Shown here: one piece after another, positions 46,639 through 57,189 of the stretch | Layout of the letters: each line of letters opens with the position of its first letter | How positions within the stretch are numbered: the first letter of the stretch is position 1 | Assembly (NCBI GenBank): GCA_003586115.2 | Contig: QVOM02000049.1 | Coordinates: 19,552,273 to 19,616,272, forward strand | Direction: 5' to 3' | DNA: 64,000 bases | Origin: Salvator merianae | Taxonomy: Eukaryota; Chordata; Lepidosauria; Squamata; Teiidae | Notes under the pieces: generated by a model | The model's input: only the letters and a program-made list of their open reading frames with translations | What the model was told of the DNA's origin: nothing | Databases searched by the model: none | Translations under genes and position numbers: made by a program

Positions 46639-46843
46639 CAGCTGCCAGCTTTAAGTCTGGGTGTTCGCACCCCGTGCAAAGCATGCCATGGCTGTTCTTG
46701 GGGCCTCCAGGCCTCCATACTGCTGCAACAGGTCACCTAGCAACCTGCTGCGGCAGTACGGAGGCCTGGAGGCCCTGCAAACAGCCATGGCACGCTTTGC
46801 GTGGGGCACAAACACCTGGACTTAAAGCTGGTGGCTGCCGCTG
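46639..46843. mobile_element. 205-bp hAT foldback element, TSD ATAGGAAT
   Basis: Inverted-repeat structure over almost the whole length (gtgttcgcaccccgtg / gcgtggggcacaaacac, aggcctccatactgctgc / gcggcagtacggaggcct). Perfect 8-bp duplication ATAGGAAT at 46631-46638 and 46844-46851. Same family as 36546 and 27796. Confidence 0.93.
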
Positions 46844-47035
46844 ATAGGAATGCAAGTCCCAGACCACACCTGGTGTGATCCAGCCAGACTATGCAGATGT
46901 CACCATACACACCAAGCTTCTTTGGGAAAACATGAAATAGCAGTGTGCTAAATATACAACTATATGTCAGTTATATAAAAATCCAGATTTAGATTGTAGA
47001 GAATCACACTCTGCCTTCAATGGTTCATTTTTATT

Positions 47036-47115
47036 TATGTGTGTATTTATATTCCACCTATATTATAATGACTTGAGGCACTTACTATGAATCAAGAAAA
47101 AATGTTAAAAGAAAA
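47036..47115 (-). repeat. LINE-tail-like direct repeat, unit A
   Basis: About 65 bp (tattataatgacttgaggca, then cttactatgaatcaagaaaa and tgttaaaag) recurs nearly unchanged at 48055-48127 in the same orientation. The attached tatttatattccacct looks like an inverted LINE tail. Confidence 0.85.
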
Positions 47116-47600
47116 AGGGCTGAAAAACCCCACAGATTTAAGTTTAGAAGGGAACGCTGAAGATGCCTTGTAATAGGCCATTGTAGTGCTATTTCAAAGT
47201 GAACTTTGGGTCTGTATAAGATTTCAGAGATAGCTAAACCTGACTGCAGGCTACGCAATAGACAGTTGTTACTTGCCTGTTAAGTGGGTGAAGAAGAAAA
47301 CAGTGAATCTTATCTTGAGGATCAAATATACAAACATAGCAAGAGCTCTGCCTTTGCCCAGTAATACAGACTTGCTTCAATTTATGTGGGTATCCAACTC
47401 TGGGGAAACAACATGCAAATGGAAATTGCATAAAGCAATCAACTGCTTTCAGTGTAAATCCTGGGGTTAAACAAAACATGGCAAAACCATCCATCAGCTT
47501 ACACTGGGTTGCGCTGCTCACATGAAAAGTACATTGACTTGCATTGACTAGCATTACATTGATTACAATAACTTAAATGGGTAATTGGCTTCTCAGTGCA

Positions 47601-47633
47601 AGTCAGTGGAGAGAAGGAAACTCTCCACTGACT
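47601..47633. repeat. Perfect hairpin, 13-bp arms
   Basis: AGTCAGTGGAGAG, a 7-nt loop, CTCTCCACTGACT. It lies in a region (47520-47720) with repeated ttgcattgact / cattgattac words that extend the symmetry imperfectly. Confidence 0.95.
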
Positions 47634-48054
47634 TACATTGTATTGACTGGCCTACCTAAGAATTTATTCTGATTTAAATGGTGAAATAACTTTCCAGTGC
47701 TTGTCAATGGAGGAATGGAACCTGCATTCAGAGTGGAAAAACACAGGAATCCCAGAGAGAATCTACCTTGGGACCAATGTCAATATACTAAAAACATGCC
47801 CATAAAAAATGTGTGTGCCCAACAAAAACTTTATATACAGTAAACAGCAACAAATGATGTGTGCATAAAAAGGTGCATACGAACACACCTACACACACAC
47901 CAAAATGCATTCTGCTCTGCACACTCCCCTCAGAAGTAATCAAAATTCATCAGAACCACACAAACCCATATTCAGAACGCAGACCAACTGAACACCTTCC
48001 TTGCTATATAACACAAATGAAAAATGGCTCTTGGATCAGGGAGAGGTTCCCAAC

Positions 48055-48127
48055 ATTTATTTATTCCACCTACATTATAATGACTTGAGGCACTTACTAT
48101 GAATCAAGAAAAATGTTAAAAGAAGAA
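48055..48127 (-). repeat. LINE-tail-like direct repeat, unit B
   Basis: Second copy of the 47036 unit, about 1 kb away. It is far more similar to it than the other LINE tails here are to each other. Confidence 0.85.
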
Positions 48128-48164
48128 GGAAGTTCCTTCCCAGGCCTTTTTCCTTTTGTGTCTT

Positions 48165-48280
48165 GTCTCTTTAGATTGTAAGCCTGAGGGCAGGGCCTTG
48201 TCTGAGACTGTATACTGTAAGCTGCTCTGAGAGTCTTCTGGATGAAGGGCAGCATATAAATAAATGGAGTAAATAAATAA
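48165..48280 (+). mobile_element. LINE 3' tail
   Basis: ttagattgtaagcctgaggg, then tgtaagctgctctgagagtc and gcagcatataaataaat, is a classical L2/CR1-like 3' end with a taaa-type tail. Confidence 0.65.
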
Positions 48281-48330
48281 CTAAAACATGACCCAGTGTT
48301 GTCCTCTGACCTCTGTCAGTGAGAAACTGC

Positions 48331-48840
48331 ACCCCTTTAACTTGCACCGAGAATCGATTCGCACTGATCTGCTAGTGAGTGACTGGATGCTCGCTAAATA
48401 GACCCACCCACACTCTGCTGCTGCCACTGCACCCGGGAGTGCCTCCAGCTGCTCCCAGATGTTACTAGCTATGGGCAACAGAACTGCCGTCCACAGCTTG
48501 ACCAGGTGAAGCTGGATCACTCCCAGTCAGCAGAGACCACATCCTCTTCTGGGTACAAATGCTACAAGTTGGTAGGGTGGGATAGCTGCAGGTGCAGCAG
48601 CGCAGTCATGTGCCATGTCCCAATCTCCATGGCAACATCCAGTCATGTGCTGGATGTTGCCTCAACCGCTGCCATGGTGATCAAGCCTGCCCTGGACGAG
48701 CCATCCACACTTTGACTGCTGGTGGCCCAGTACGGGTCTGTTCCAACACTCGAAGTGTGGATGGACATCATGCCACTGGGTCTCAACCAGCCTAGTATGG
48801 TAATGTTATACCATACTAAACTGGCAAGTGCAAACAGGCC
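48331..48840 (+). mobile_element. ~510-bp inverted-repeat transposon (family of 50820-51245)
   Basis: The right end CTGGCAAGTGCAAACAGGCC matches the family terminus inverted. The body shares ctactagctatgg-like, tgtccacagcttgac, cactcccagtcagcag, gccatggtgatc and ctggtggcccagta blocks with 50820-51245. The left end is not precise. It contains a perfect 11-bp-arm hairpin at 48632-48660. Confidence 0.65.
48632..48660. repeat. Perfect hairpin, 11-bp arms
   Basis: GCAACATCCAG, loop TCATGTG, CTGGATGTTGC. Confidence 0.95.
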
Positions 48841-50051
48841 TCAAGAGGCCAATTCCCCATTCATGCCAGTGTAATTTTCAGTGCAGGTCAATGGTGGTTT
48901 TGGTGGGAAATTGTGTTCTAGAGAATCAATGGTGAATATGTAAATTGCGGCAGGTCACAATTTCTGAATCATGTAATAGTGAACAGTGCTATTGGAAGCT
49001 GTGTTAATCAAGGTACAACTGTATTGCACTGCTCTTTGCTGGGAGAAGATGCCATGGAAAGGTGACTTGGCAGAGTATAAATTGAACAAGAAACCAAATA
49101 GCAACAAGTCAGGCACAAAATACAACTACTGCATAGAATCTGCCCCTCCTCCTTTACTCCAATTTTAACTTACAGGTGCATCTGCAAACATAAAGCCAAT
49201 TCATCACCTTAGTGCATTTTGGAGGCCTGCATGTATCATAATGTGCATTTATTCAAAGTTTTATTTAATGCAGTTTTTTTCTTCTCATCATCAGAAATCC
49301 TATGACTAAAACCCCTTTTTTTATGAAAATATATCCAGTGAAATTTAAAAAGATCAATTTGCTTTGTTTTGAGATTGCCTTGGGGCCACAGACTAAGATG
49401 TACAAGATGATGGGATGCTTTCTTGCTCCATTTCACTATATGCATCATAAAGTAGTGATTTCCAAATGTGTGCAGGGAACCCATTACTAAGAACTGCTAC
49501 TGTGCTGTGAAACATTAATTAAATAAGCAAAATCTCTTTGACTGCTTGCTGCATCCTTTGACCATTAATTGCTTTGGTTCTACCTCCCTCAGTCAGCCTG
49601 TGCTTAGAAGTAGGAGCTGTATTTCTTTATTAGGTGTGCATGGTTCAGTCACTTATTACTAATGCAGAAATGGAGCAGAGTTTTCCACCCCAAATAGAAG
49701 CCTGCTTGTATTTCATCTGAACGAGTCACTGCTCTGCCCCTACTACCTTTTAATCAGTGGTAGATGGGGAAACAAAGGCTACATCCACACCTGCCCATAG
49801 CAGTTGTGCAGACATCTTCTTCTGGCCTTTCTGCAATGTCCATATATCAGTTCCACTCCATCTGTTTCCAGAATGAATTCAGAAGGTATAACCTGGAACT
49901 ATCAACACTCAGACTGGGTGGGTGCCTGACCATTTTTCCTATTTGGTCAGCTGCAAAGCTTGGGTGACCAAGTGGTCACCCATGATGGGAGGCACTTGCC
50001 ACAAAATAATGCATGACACACTGCAATACTGATATGGGAAAATGTCATTCA
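48841..50051. other. Unassigned sequence
   Basis: A perfect 9-bp palindromic arm pair (gggtgacca ag tggtcaccc) near 49962. Positions 49780-50030 may be an undated transposon (aggctacatccacacctg start) but no right terminus was found. Confidence 0.45.
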
Positions 50052-50247
50052 GGCTGTGTTCAGACATAAGAGCAGGGGTGACTTGGAGGTGCCTCATAGA
50101 GACAGTGTGTGGCACTCATGTCCCCAACCCTTCTCTAATCTACCTTTTCTAGCACAGAATTTTTAGGGGAGGGTGTGCAAACAATCCCTCAAAGGCTTCT
50201 CTAAGACACCTCAGAGATGTTTATTGGGGTTGTGTCTGATCACAGAC
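50052..50247 (+). mobile_element. GGCTGTGTTCAGACA-family MITE
   Basis: Left GGCTGTGTTCAGACATAAG, right gttgtgtctgatcacag. The body (gtgacttggaggtgcctc, tgtgtggcactcatg, ttctctaatctacc, tagcacagaat) aligns with 22094-22308. Confidence 0.85.
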
Positions 50248-50308
50248 CTAGTCAAGGGGTTCCATTGTCAACTGGTATAATAGTTAAAAATGATCTCCTC
50301 ATATTCAT

Positions 50309-50512
50309 GCTGTGTTCAGACATAACAAAAAGAGGCACCTCAGAGAGAGAGTGTGTGGCACTCATGTTCCCAAGTCTTCTCTAATCCACCTTTTCTAGCA
50401 TAAAACGTTCATGAGAAAGGGGAGGGGCAGACTGGCGTGTGAACAATCCCACCTTGAAGCTGTCTCTGAGCTGCCTCAGAGATGCTTTTCTTTGTCATTG
50501 TCTGATCACAGC
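50309..50512 (+). mobile_element. GGCTGTGTTCAGACA-family MITE
   Basis: Left GCTGTGTTCAGACATAAC, right TTGTCTGATCACAGC. It lies only 60 bp after the previous copy in the same orientation and is closely similar to it and to 22094. Confidence 0.87.
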
Positions 50513-50819
50513 TTCAGAATGCAAAATATAGCAAAGGGCTGTGCTCTGAAGATATTTTTCAGTATTTCTGTATCTTTCCTTATTCATATACTGTTTCAGC
50601 CCCTGCAGTCCCCTTCTCATTTTGCCTTCAATCTTTTCCAGCATCAGGGTCTTTTCCAGTGACTCCTCATTATGTGGCCACTTCAGCTTCAGTATTTGTC
50701 CCTTCAATGAACAGTTATTAGTATTTAGTCATTAGTAATTTTAGTATTGACTAATTTGATCTCCTTGCAGTCCAAGGGACTCTCAAAAGTCTTCCTTAGC
50801 CCTACAATCAAAAAGCATT

Positions 50820-51245
50820 GGGCCTGTTCACACTTACCTGCCAGTGAGCTTCACCAGACAGACCATCTACACACCACTGCCTCCATATCCAGGGGCACCT
50901 CAGCTGTTCCTGGACACTACTAGCTATGGACAACTAAAACATTGTCCACAGCTTGACTGGGAACAGCTGGATTGCTCCCAGTCAGCAGTATTTGCACACT
51001 CTTCCAGGTGCAAATGCTGCGGCTGTGGCTGTAGCTGAGGCTGAGCAGTCACACAACATGTCCCGAATGCCATGGCAATAATTAGACATTGCCACAGCCA
51101 CTGTCATGGTGATCGGGCCTGCCCTGGATGGGCCATTTGCACTTCAAGTGCTGGTGGCCCAGTAAAGGGCTGTTCCAGCCCTTGAAATGTGAATGGCACC
51201 TCCATGCCTGATCCTGTCTAGCCTGGTATGGTAAGACTATGGCCC
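50820..51245 (+). mobile_element. ~426-bp inverted-repeat transposon
   Basis: The left end GGGCCTGTTCACACTTACC pairs with the right end GGTAAGACTATGGCCC. The body is shared with 48331-48840. Its last five bases coincide with the first five of the 180-bp MITE that follows, so the exact boundary cannot be assigned. Confidence 0.7.
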
Positions 51246-51592
51246 TTTGTGAAAGAACCGTATAAATTCAGGTTAAGGGCCTAAGAGGGGTGTTTAAACT
51301 TAAAGCTTAATAGCTAAGACATAAGGGCTGCATGAAGAAATATTTGCAATACTTCCTCTGTCCTTGTCCTTTGCCTTGCTTTGTCCTTTGTAGCACTTTT
51401 TCGTAGAATTGTTTAATATCTTAGTTTATGCAAGCAGGGGCCCTGAAACAGTGATTTCGGAGTAAGAAGGACGCGACCTAACCCTGATAATTCCAGGGAA
51501 AAGGAAACTTAGGAGCATACTGACCTAATGGGAGGGGTAATGAGATTTCCTGTTATGTAAACAATTACAATATCATTTACATTATAAAAGCC

Positions 51593-51600
51593 TTCGCTAA
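51593..51600 (+). promoter_or_regulatory. TATA box of the solo LTR
   Basis: TATAAAAG, 61 bp before the AATAAA signal. Could still drive low-level transcription; nothing here shows that it does. Confidence 0.6.
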
Positions 51601-51660
51601 ACTGTATTCAGGGAGTCACTCAGCTTATCTGAGCCTCCCACAAGCGCTTGTGTGTATCTA

Positions 51661-51666
51661 AATAAA
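51661..51666 (+). terminator. Polyadenylation signal of the solo LTR
   Basis: AATAAA followed by a T/G-rich stretch (gggttgatgaaacttctctc), as expected downstream of a cleavage site. Confidence 0.6.
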
Positions 51667-51939
51667 CAATTCTGGGTTGATGAAACTTCTCTCCTTGTGA
51701 GTAATTCTTCTTTGACACCTTTCTGCACTTGGCTTTATTTTGGATCATATCCCAGAACAGGGACCCGCTATCTGCATGCTAGTGGAGTTTACAGCAGGCC
51801 AAGCGTGGAGCCTGCCATAGTCCCTACTAGCATGCAGATGGCAGGTCCCTATTCCAGGATATAATCTGGTATAAGGCCAAGTGCAGAAAGGGCCTATATC
51901 ATTCCCATATCATACCAGACTGAAAGGTGTGAAGCGGCC

Positions 51940-53400
51940 CATAGATTCTTCAGCACTCAGCCTTTCTCATGGTCCTACTCTCATTCATACATTACTATTA
52001 GGAAAACCATAGCTTTGACTACACAGACCTTTGTTGGCAAGTTGATGTCTCTGCTTTTTAAAATGGTCCAGGTTTGCCAGTTTTCCTCTCAATGAGCAGT
52101 TATCTTTAAATTCACGGCTGCAGTCACTTTCTGCAGTGATCTTTGAGTCCAAGTAAATAAAATCTGACACTGCTTCCATTTCTTCTCCCTCTGTTTGCCA
52201 GGAAGTGATGGGACTGGATGCTAGCTGTTTTGGGGTTTTTTTTTAAATGTTGAGCTTCAAGCCAGCTTTTGCACTCTCCTCTTTCACCCTCATCAAGAAG
52301 CTCCTTCTATCTTCTTCACTTTTTACCATAAGAGTGGTGCTATCTGTGTGTCTGAGATTGTTGATATTACTCCCAGCAATCTTAATTCTGGCTTTTGATT
52401 CATCCAGCCTGCCATTTCACATGATGCACTCTGCATATAAGTTAAATAAATGGGATGACAATATACAGCCTCTACTCCTTTGCTTCTTGACCCACATACA
52501 GATTTCCTGGGAGACAGGTAAAGTGGTCTGGTATTCCCATCTCTTTAAAAACTTGCCACAGTTTGTAGTGATCCACACAATCAAAGGCTTTAGTGTAGTC
52601 AAGGAAGCAGAAGTAGATGTTTTTCTCCATAACACAACAAATGTTGGTGATTTGATCTCTAGTTCTTCTGCCTCTTAAAAAACCACCTTGCACTTCTGGT
52701 AGTTCTCGGTTCACATATTGCCGAAGCCTAGTTTGCAGAATCTTGAGCATAAACTTGTTACTGTGTGAAATGAGCACAATTGTTCAGTAGTTTGATCATT
52801 CTTTGGCATTGCCCTTCTTTGAGATTGGGACTTAAATTGACCTTTTCCAACCTAGTGGCCACTATTGAGTTTTCCAAATTTACTGGCATATTGAGTGCAG
52901 GACTTTAACAGTATCATGTTTTAGGATTTAAAATAGTTCAGCTGGAATTCTATCACCTCTGCTAAATTGTTGTTAGCAATGTTTTCTAAAGCCCACTTGA
53001 CTTCACTCTCCAGGATGTCTGGCTCCAACTCAGTGACCACACAATTACGGCTATCAGTGATGTTAAAATCTTTCTAATATGGTTATTCTTGCCATCTCTT
53101 TTTAATCGCTTCTACTTCTGTTAGTTCCTTTCCATCTTTTAACAAGTCCATTTTTGCATGAAAAGTTTCCTTGATATCTCCAATTTTCTTGAAGAAGAAC
53201 TCTTGTCTTTCCCATTCTGTTGTTTTCTTCTATTCCTTTGCATTGTTCATTTTAAAAGGCCTTCTAATCTCTCCTTGCTATTCTCAGGAAATCTTGTTTC
53301 AGCTGGGTATAACTTTCTCTTTCTCCCTTGGAACTGAACAGAGCTTGTCATTTTTGAGATTATAATCAAGTACCGCTTTTCTCACCCTTTTATTTAGAAT
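51940..53400 (-). mobile_element. BovB (RTE-clade) LINE, 1.46-kb fragment
   Basis: The minus strand runs through the pre-RT region, the RT core and the C-terminal part of the BovB ORF in the correct order. It is truncated at both ends; the low-coordinate end stops about 45 bp from the MITE/LTR nest. BovB is an established case of horizontal transfer between squamates and ruminants, with ticks proposed as carriers. Confidence 0.9.
51985..52960 (-). pseudogene. BovB reverse transcriptase, inactivated
   Basis: Frame one (52777-52472) encodes LQTRLRQYVNRELPEVQGGF and the RT motif-A region YTKAFDCVDHYKLW. A shifted frame gives GCILSSHLFNLYAECIM (motif B). At about 52339-52350 the catalytic YADD position reads HTDS, within NNLRHTDSTTLM. 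The C-terminal part encodes VSDFIYLDSKITAESDCS and ends in LANKGLCSQSYGF. Frameshifts plus the lost catalytic residues show a dead copy. Confidence 0.88.
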
Positions 53401-53459
53401 CCTTTAATTTAGTATAGACATAATAGTTATCTGAATTAAATTAACTGATTCCCAAACTG

Positions 53460-53960
53460 CACCACTTGGGGTACTCCAATATTTCAGAGAGACCAAAGTA
53501 TGCCCATTTGCGTCCAATGAAAATGGCATTCCTCTCACACAATCTTTGCAAGGGGCATACAGAGTAATCTATAAAGTAAAGTCTTTATTGAAGCTTAGTT
53601 CCATAGTAAAGAGTAGCAAAAAGCAGATGACATACTGTCAGTCAGGCAGACAAACAGCCAGTAGTCATTTTACAATATACAAGCAGTTATATCTCCTGAG
53701 CATATTATGAAAGATACACACAAGCTTTTATCAAAATATAAACAATTAGTACTTCTCATGCTTAGGCTTTGCTATGTTGACGCAAGATGGCTGTTATCTG
53801 TAATAAGCTAGTCACAACAGAAATACATGAATAACAGGATGCTAGATACTGGCAACTGGCATTAGCTTATGGTATACACATACTTAGGTCATCATGCCCT
53901 CTGTAAATTCTGACAAGTTTGTGTACTTTTTTAAACTTTTTCAGCAGCAAATAGAGGACT
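53460..53960 (-). mobile_element. LTR-like block, minus strand (tentative)
   Basis: The minus strand has a TATA-like gataaaag near 53724-53731 and CAATAAAGACTTTA near 53578-53592, spaced like an LTR core. Downstream sequence resembles a U5. No TG...CA ends, target duplication or partner LTR was found. Confidence 0.3.
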
Positions 53961-56209
53961 ATCTGCCGCTACCACAGGAGCTTAAAAAGAAAACCCCATG
54001 AATAAGCATGGTGTTGTGGAGAACCTTCCACATGTGAGTCCCCCTGATCTGCCACTGCTGCAAAATTCCTCTACAAAAGCAGTTGCCAGGCAATACAGAT
54101 TGATTGCATTTTATCCCTTCCTCATGTTTACAAAAGGCTCCCACAGTGGGTAATAAAATGCATTAATAAAGGAATCCTTAACCTCAGGCATAGAATTGAA
54201 CACAGAGAGAGAAAAAGGAGGAATGGGAGGGAAGGACTTTCCCCCCAAAACAGGCCCATTGTGACAGGGGTGAACAGGAGTTCCCTTCCCTTTGCCACCT
54301 GATGATCGATAATATAAACCATACCGAGCTACTGTGAGAAAATCAAATATTAAACTCCGTATAAGACAGCTGTGTTTGTAGTAGGCTACGAATATCTCAA
54401 AATCTTAAAAACAAAAAACACTATCCACTACCCTGAGTTTGCAAAATAATGCAAAACGAGAACTAGGGCTCAATCAGGAACAGTATAGTAAACGAAGCAA
54501 TGGGAAGAGTAAAGCAAAGGAATCCGCATAGCAACGGTGTTAGAGGGGTGAAAGGGCAGGTCATAACAACAAAATGGATAGGCTGCCTAATTGAAGTCCG
54601 GGATAAACCTGGCCAGTCCTGCTAAGTCAGGTGTATATGGTTAACAAGCCCAGAGAAGGTCATACTGAAGCATGCTAGGTCCCAGCCTTGGCCACAGGAT
54701 AGCTCCCTGAGGAGTACTTATGCCCTCAAGGCTAACTGTTTCTAGTTTCCTTTCTCACTCTCCTTCTGCCTTTCAAAGGAAGAAGGGATTCCCCATTCTG
54801 TTAGTCATAAGAAATTTTTATCTTCATGCTGTTTTAGTGAACATGACTTTCAGGCTTGTCTGTGACTGACAGCAAACAACAGGCGGAGGAAAGGCTTAGA
54901 TTCAGCAAAACTGGTGTTAACCTTGTCATTAAGCAAGGTATCACCCAAAGGAAAAATATTTTGGAGAGGAATATAAGGAGAATTCACAGCAGCCACAGAC
55001 ATCCAGAGGCCTGGTTAGAAACAAGGGAGCCAGTTAGGACAGGCTCTCATAATTTCTTCCTGACACTAGTTTTGTAACCAGCATTTCTCTTTTATTATCT
55101 GTAAATAAGCAATATTTCTTAAGGTCATGGTTTTATAGTCCACAGAATGCTTTCATAAGGTGCATATTCCCCCCCTCCCATTTAATTGAATGGGCCACTG
55201 GTTTGATGGGGGCAGGGATGGTGAAGGAAAAGATTCTTCTTTCTTTCCATTACTCAAGAAAATTATTACAGCCTGCTAACCAAACACAAATTGCAGGCTT
55301 TATTGGTGTGTTCTGTGGCTACTTCAGTAAACCACAAAGTGTTTACATGTGCTGCACGCATACACTTTGGGGTTTTAATAGCTGGTTGACAAGAGATTAA
55401 AGGCAGAAATATGGCATTTTATTAAAGCAAACATATCAGCATGCCTACCATGATAAAATGGTCTAGTTTTCTTCAGACACAAAAGTTTCTGTTGAGTGAT
55501 ACCTTTGAAATTCCTTGAGGGCACCCTATTATTCACTTCCCTCAGCAGAGAGCAGCTGCAAATGGCCTCCAATTTTCAAAGAGTATTGCCTGGTCATTCT
55601 TTACTGTCAAAATGAAGAAGAGCATAAAAGTTAAGTCAATAAAGTAATATGAAATGCTTAATATAAAAATTCAAGAATGAATGATTAACCATTAAAAACT
55701 TACAGTAGCCATTTCAGCCTAGGAAAAAAAATTAACATTTCCCCTGGAACCTATTAACACTCCTTGTAAACAATATTCTTTCTTGAAATATATAGCTTTC
55801 CCCTCATTCTCTTCATACTCGTGGCATTTTTCTTATATCTACTTTTCCACCACAGATATGCAGTTGAATTCCTCAAGAGAAGGCACGCAAAGATCCCCTT
55901 TTTTTCACACGCTACATAGAGAGCCGCCTGATCCGTCTTCCTCTTTCTCATCCTTCATTTTCTTCATTTTTCCCTTCATCTTCCTTGCCAGTATACCCCC
56001 ATCAGATTTAAAATCTTTCAGAACAAATCATGCTACCTGTTGTAGTTGCTGAAAAAGTTCCAAATCCAACATTCTTTTCTTCTTGTAAACTATTTCATTC
56101 CAAGATTAAAATATTTAAAGTCTAAGAGGGAAGGAAGAACTCTAGTTCCAATGCTTATATAGATGGTCTCGTTTAAATTTCATATGGCTTCATTATATAA
56201 CGTTTCTCA
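53961..56209. other. 2.2 kb of unassigned sequence
   Basis: No repeat family or gene recognised; 54,400-55,080 is less A+T-rich but without motifs. Confidence 0.5.
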
Positions 56210-56440
56210 GGCTGTGTTCACATGTAGCAAAAAAAGTAGTTCAAAAGCGCCTTAGGGATGGTTGCATGAGAGTTCTTATTTCAAATCTAATCCACCTTTT
56301 CTAACCTAGAATGTTCATGAGAGGGGTGAAAAGACAGACTGGCTTGTGAACAATCCCATCTGCAAACTGTCTTTAAGCCACCTCAGGGCTGATTCCCCCC
56401 TGTTTTCTTTCTTTTTTTTTTTAATGTGTTCAAATACAGC
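56210..56440 (+). mobile_element. GGCTGTGTTCAGACA-family MITE, older copy
   Basis: Left GGCTGTGTTCACATGTAGCA, right aatgtgttcaaatacagc; body tccaccttttctaacctaga, gttcatgagagggg, gtgaacaatccc as in the other copies. Confidence 0.75.
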
Positions 56441-56684
56441 TTCAGTTAACAATAAACTGCTTTCCAGTAAATGACATTGTCAGATGTTCAAGATCCAAAT
56501 TAACTTTGTTTTTTTCAGGAATCAGTTGGACCTACTTCTGAGGAAACATAAAAATGTAGGATTATACAGCATGTGAAGGAAAGAGTGAAGGAAATTTAGT
56601 GATACACTGATGGCATTTTAAGGTTCTCTTTTGCTGGAATATTGATAGTTTATTACATGTCTGAACCTTCAGAGTACAATCTAT

Positions 56685-57189
56685 GGGCCTTTCTGCACTT
56701 ATTGTAGGTTTGCATTAAGAAGGGGTCCAGAGGTCTCCCTTATGCGTGTTAGTACAGAATCAAAAGGGCCCCACACCCTGCTAGTACACTCCATATTCAC
56801 CAGATGGAGTGTAATCCAGATAACGAGATTCCTGATCTGGATTGCCAGTAGACCTGATTAAACAGGTCCACCAGTGTACTAGCAACTGCTAATCCATATC
56901 ACAGAGCACGCAGAAAGTGTCTCCTCCATGTTCTGATTTACCAAGGAACCCGTTTTCATGGTGCAAAGGCATGCCACTGAAATAGGACCCCTGGGGGCTC
57001 TGAGGCCAGGAACCTTTGTTCCTGGTTGTTGGAATTTGCGGAGCCTGGCTCCAAAACTCACACAAACTTCATGGCTGGCAATGCAGACAGCATTGTTTCA
57101 GTCTAAGGGCAACCCATCCCAAACTTGGGACTGAATGCATGATCCAGATCAGCTGAATCAAATTACCTCCACGGTGTGCAGAAGTGCTC
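56685..57189 (+). mobile_element. 505-bp inverted-repeat transposon, TSD TAT
   Basis: GGGCCTTTCTGCACTT at the left, gtgtgcagaagtgctc at the right; TAT at 56682-56684 and 57190-57192. The most complete member of the ~500-bp family. Confidence 0.82.

Larger units (their letters stand above)
51248..51717 (+). mobile_element. Solo LTR, 470 bp, TSD CCTT
   Basis: Starts TGTGAAAG and ends TTTGACA (TG...CA). It contains TATAAAAG at 51593-51600 and the polyadenylation signal AATAAA at 51661-51666, spaced as in retroviral LTRs. CCTT is duplicated on both sides. The 4-bp duplication and short R region fit a gammaretrovirus-like or gypsy-like LTR; internal genes are absent, lost by LTR-LTR recombination. 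No viral protein is encoded. Confidence 0.85.
51241..51894. mobile_element. 180-bp MITE, copy 5, split by a solo LTR, TSD TAT
   Basis: Segments 51241-51247 and 51718-51894. Removing the LTR and one CCTT copy gives a continuous 180-bp element beginning GGCCCTTTCTGCACTTGG, the same length as the copies at 16247 and 30792. TAT flanks the whole (51238-51240 and 51895-51897). Confidence 0.9.

Noticed and set aside
52247..52678. 143-codon plus-strand open frame
   Set aside because: It is the antisense shadow of the BovB reverse transcriptase relic.
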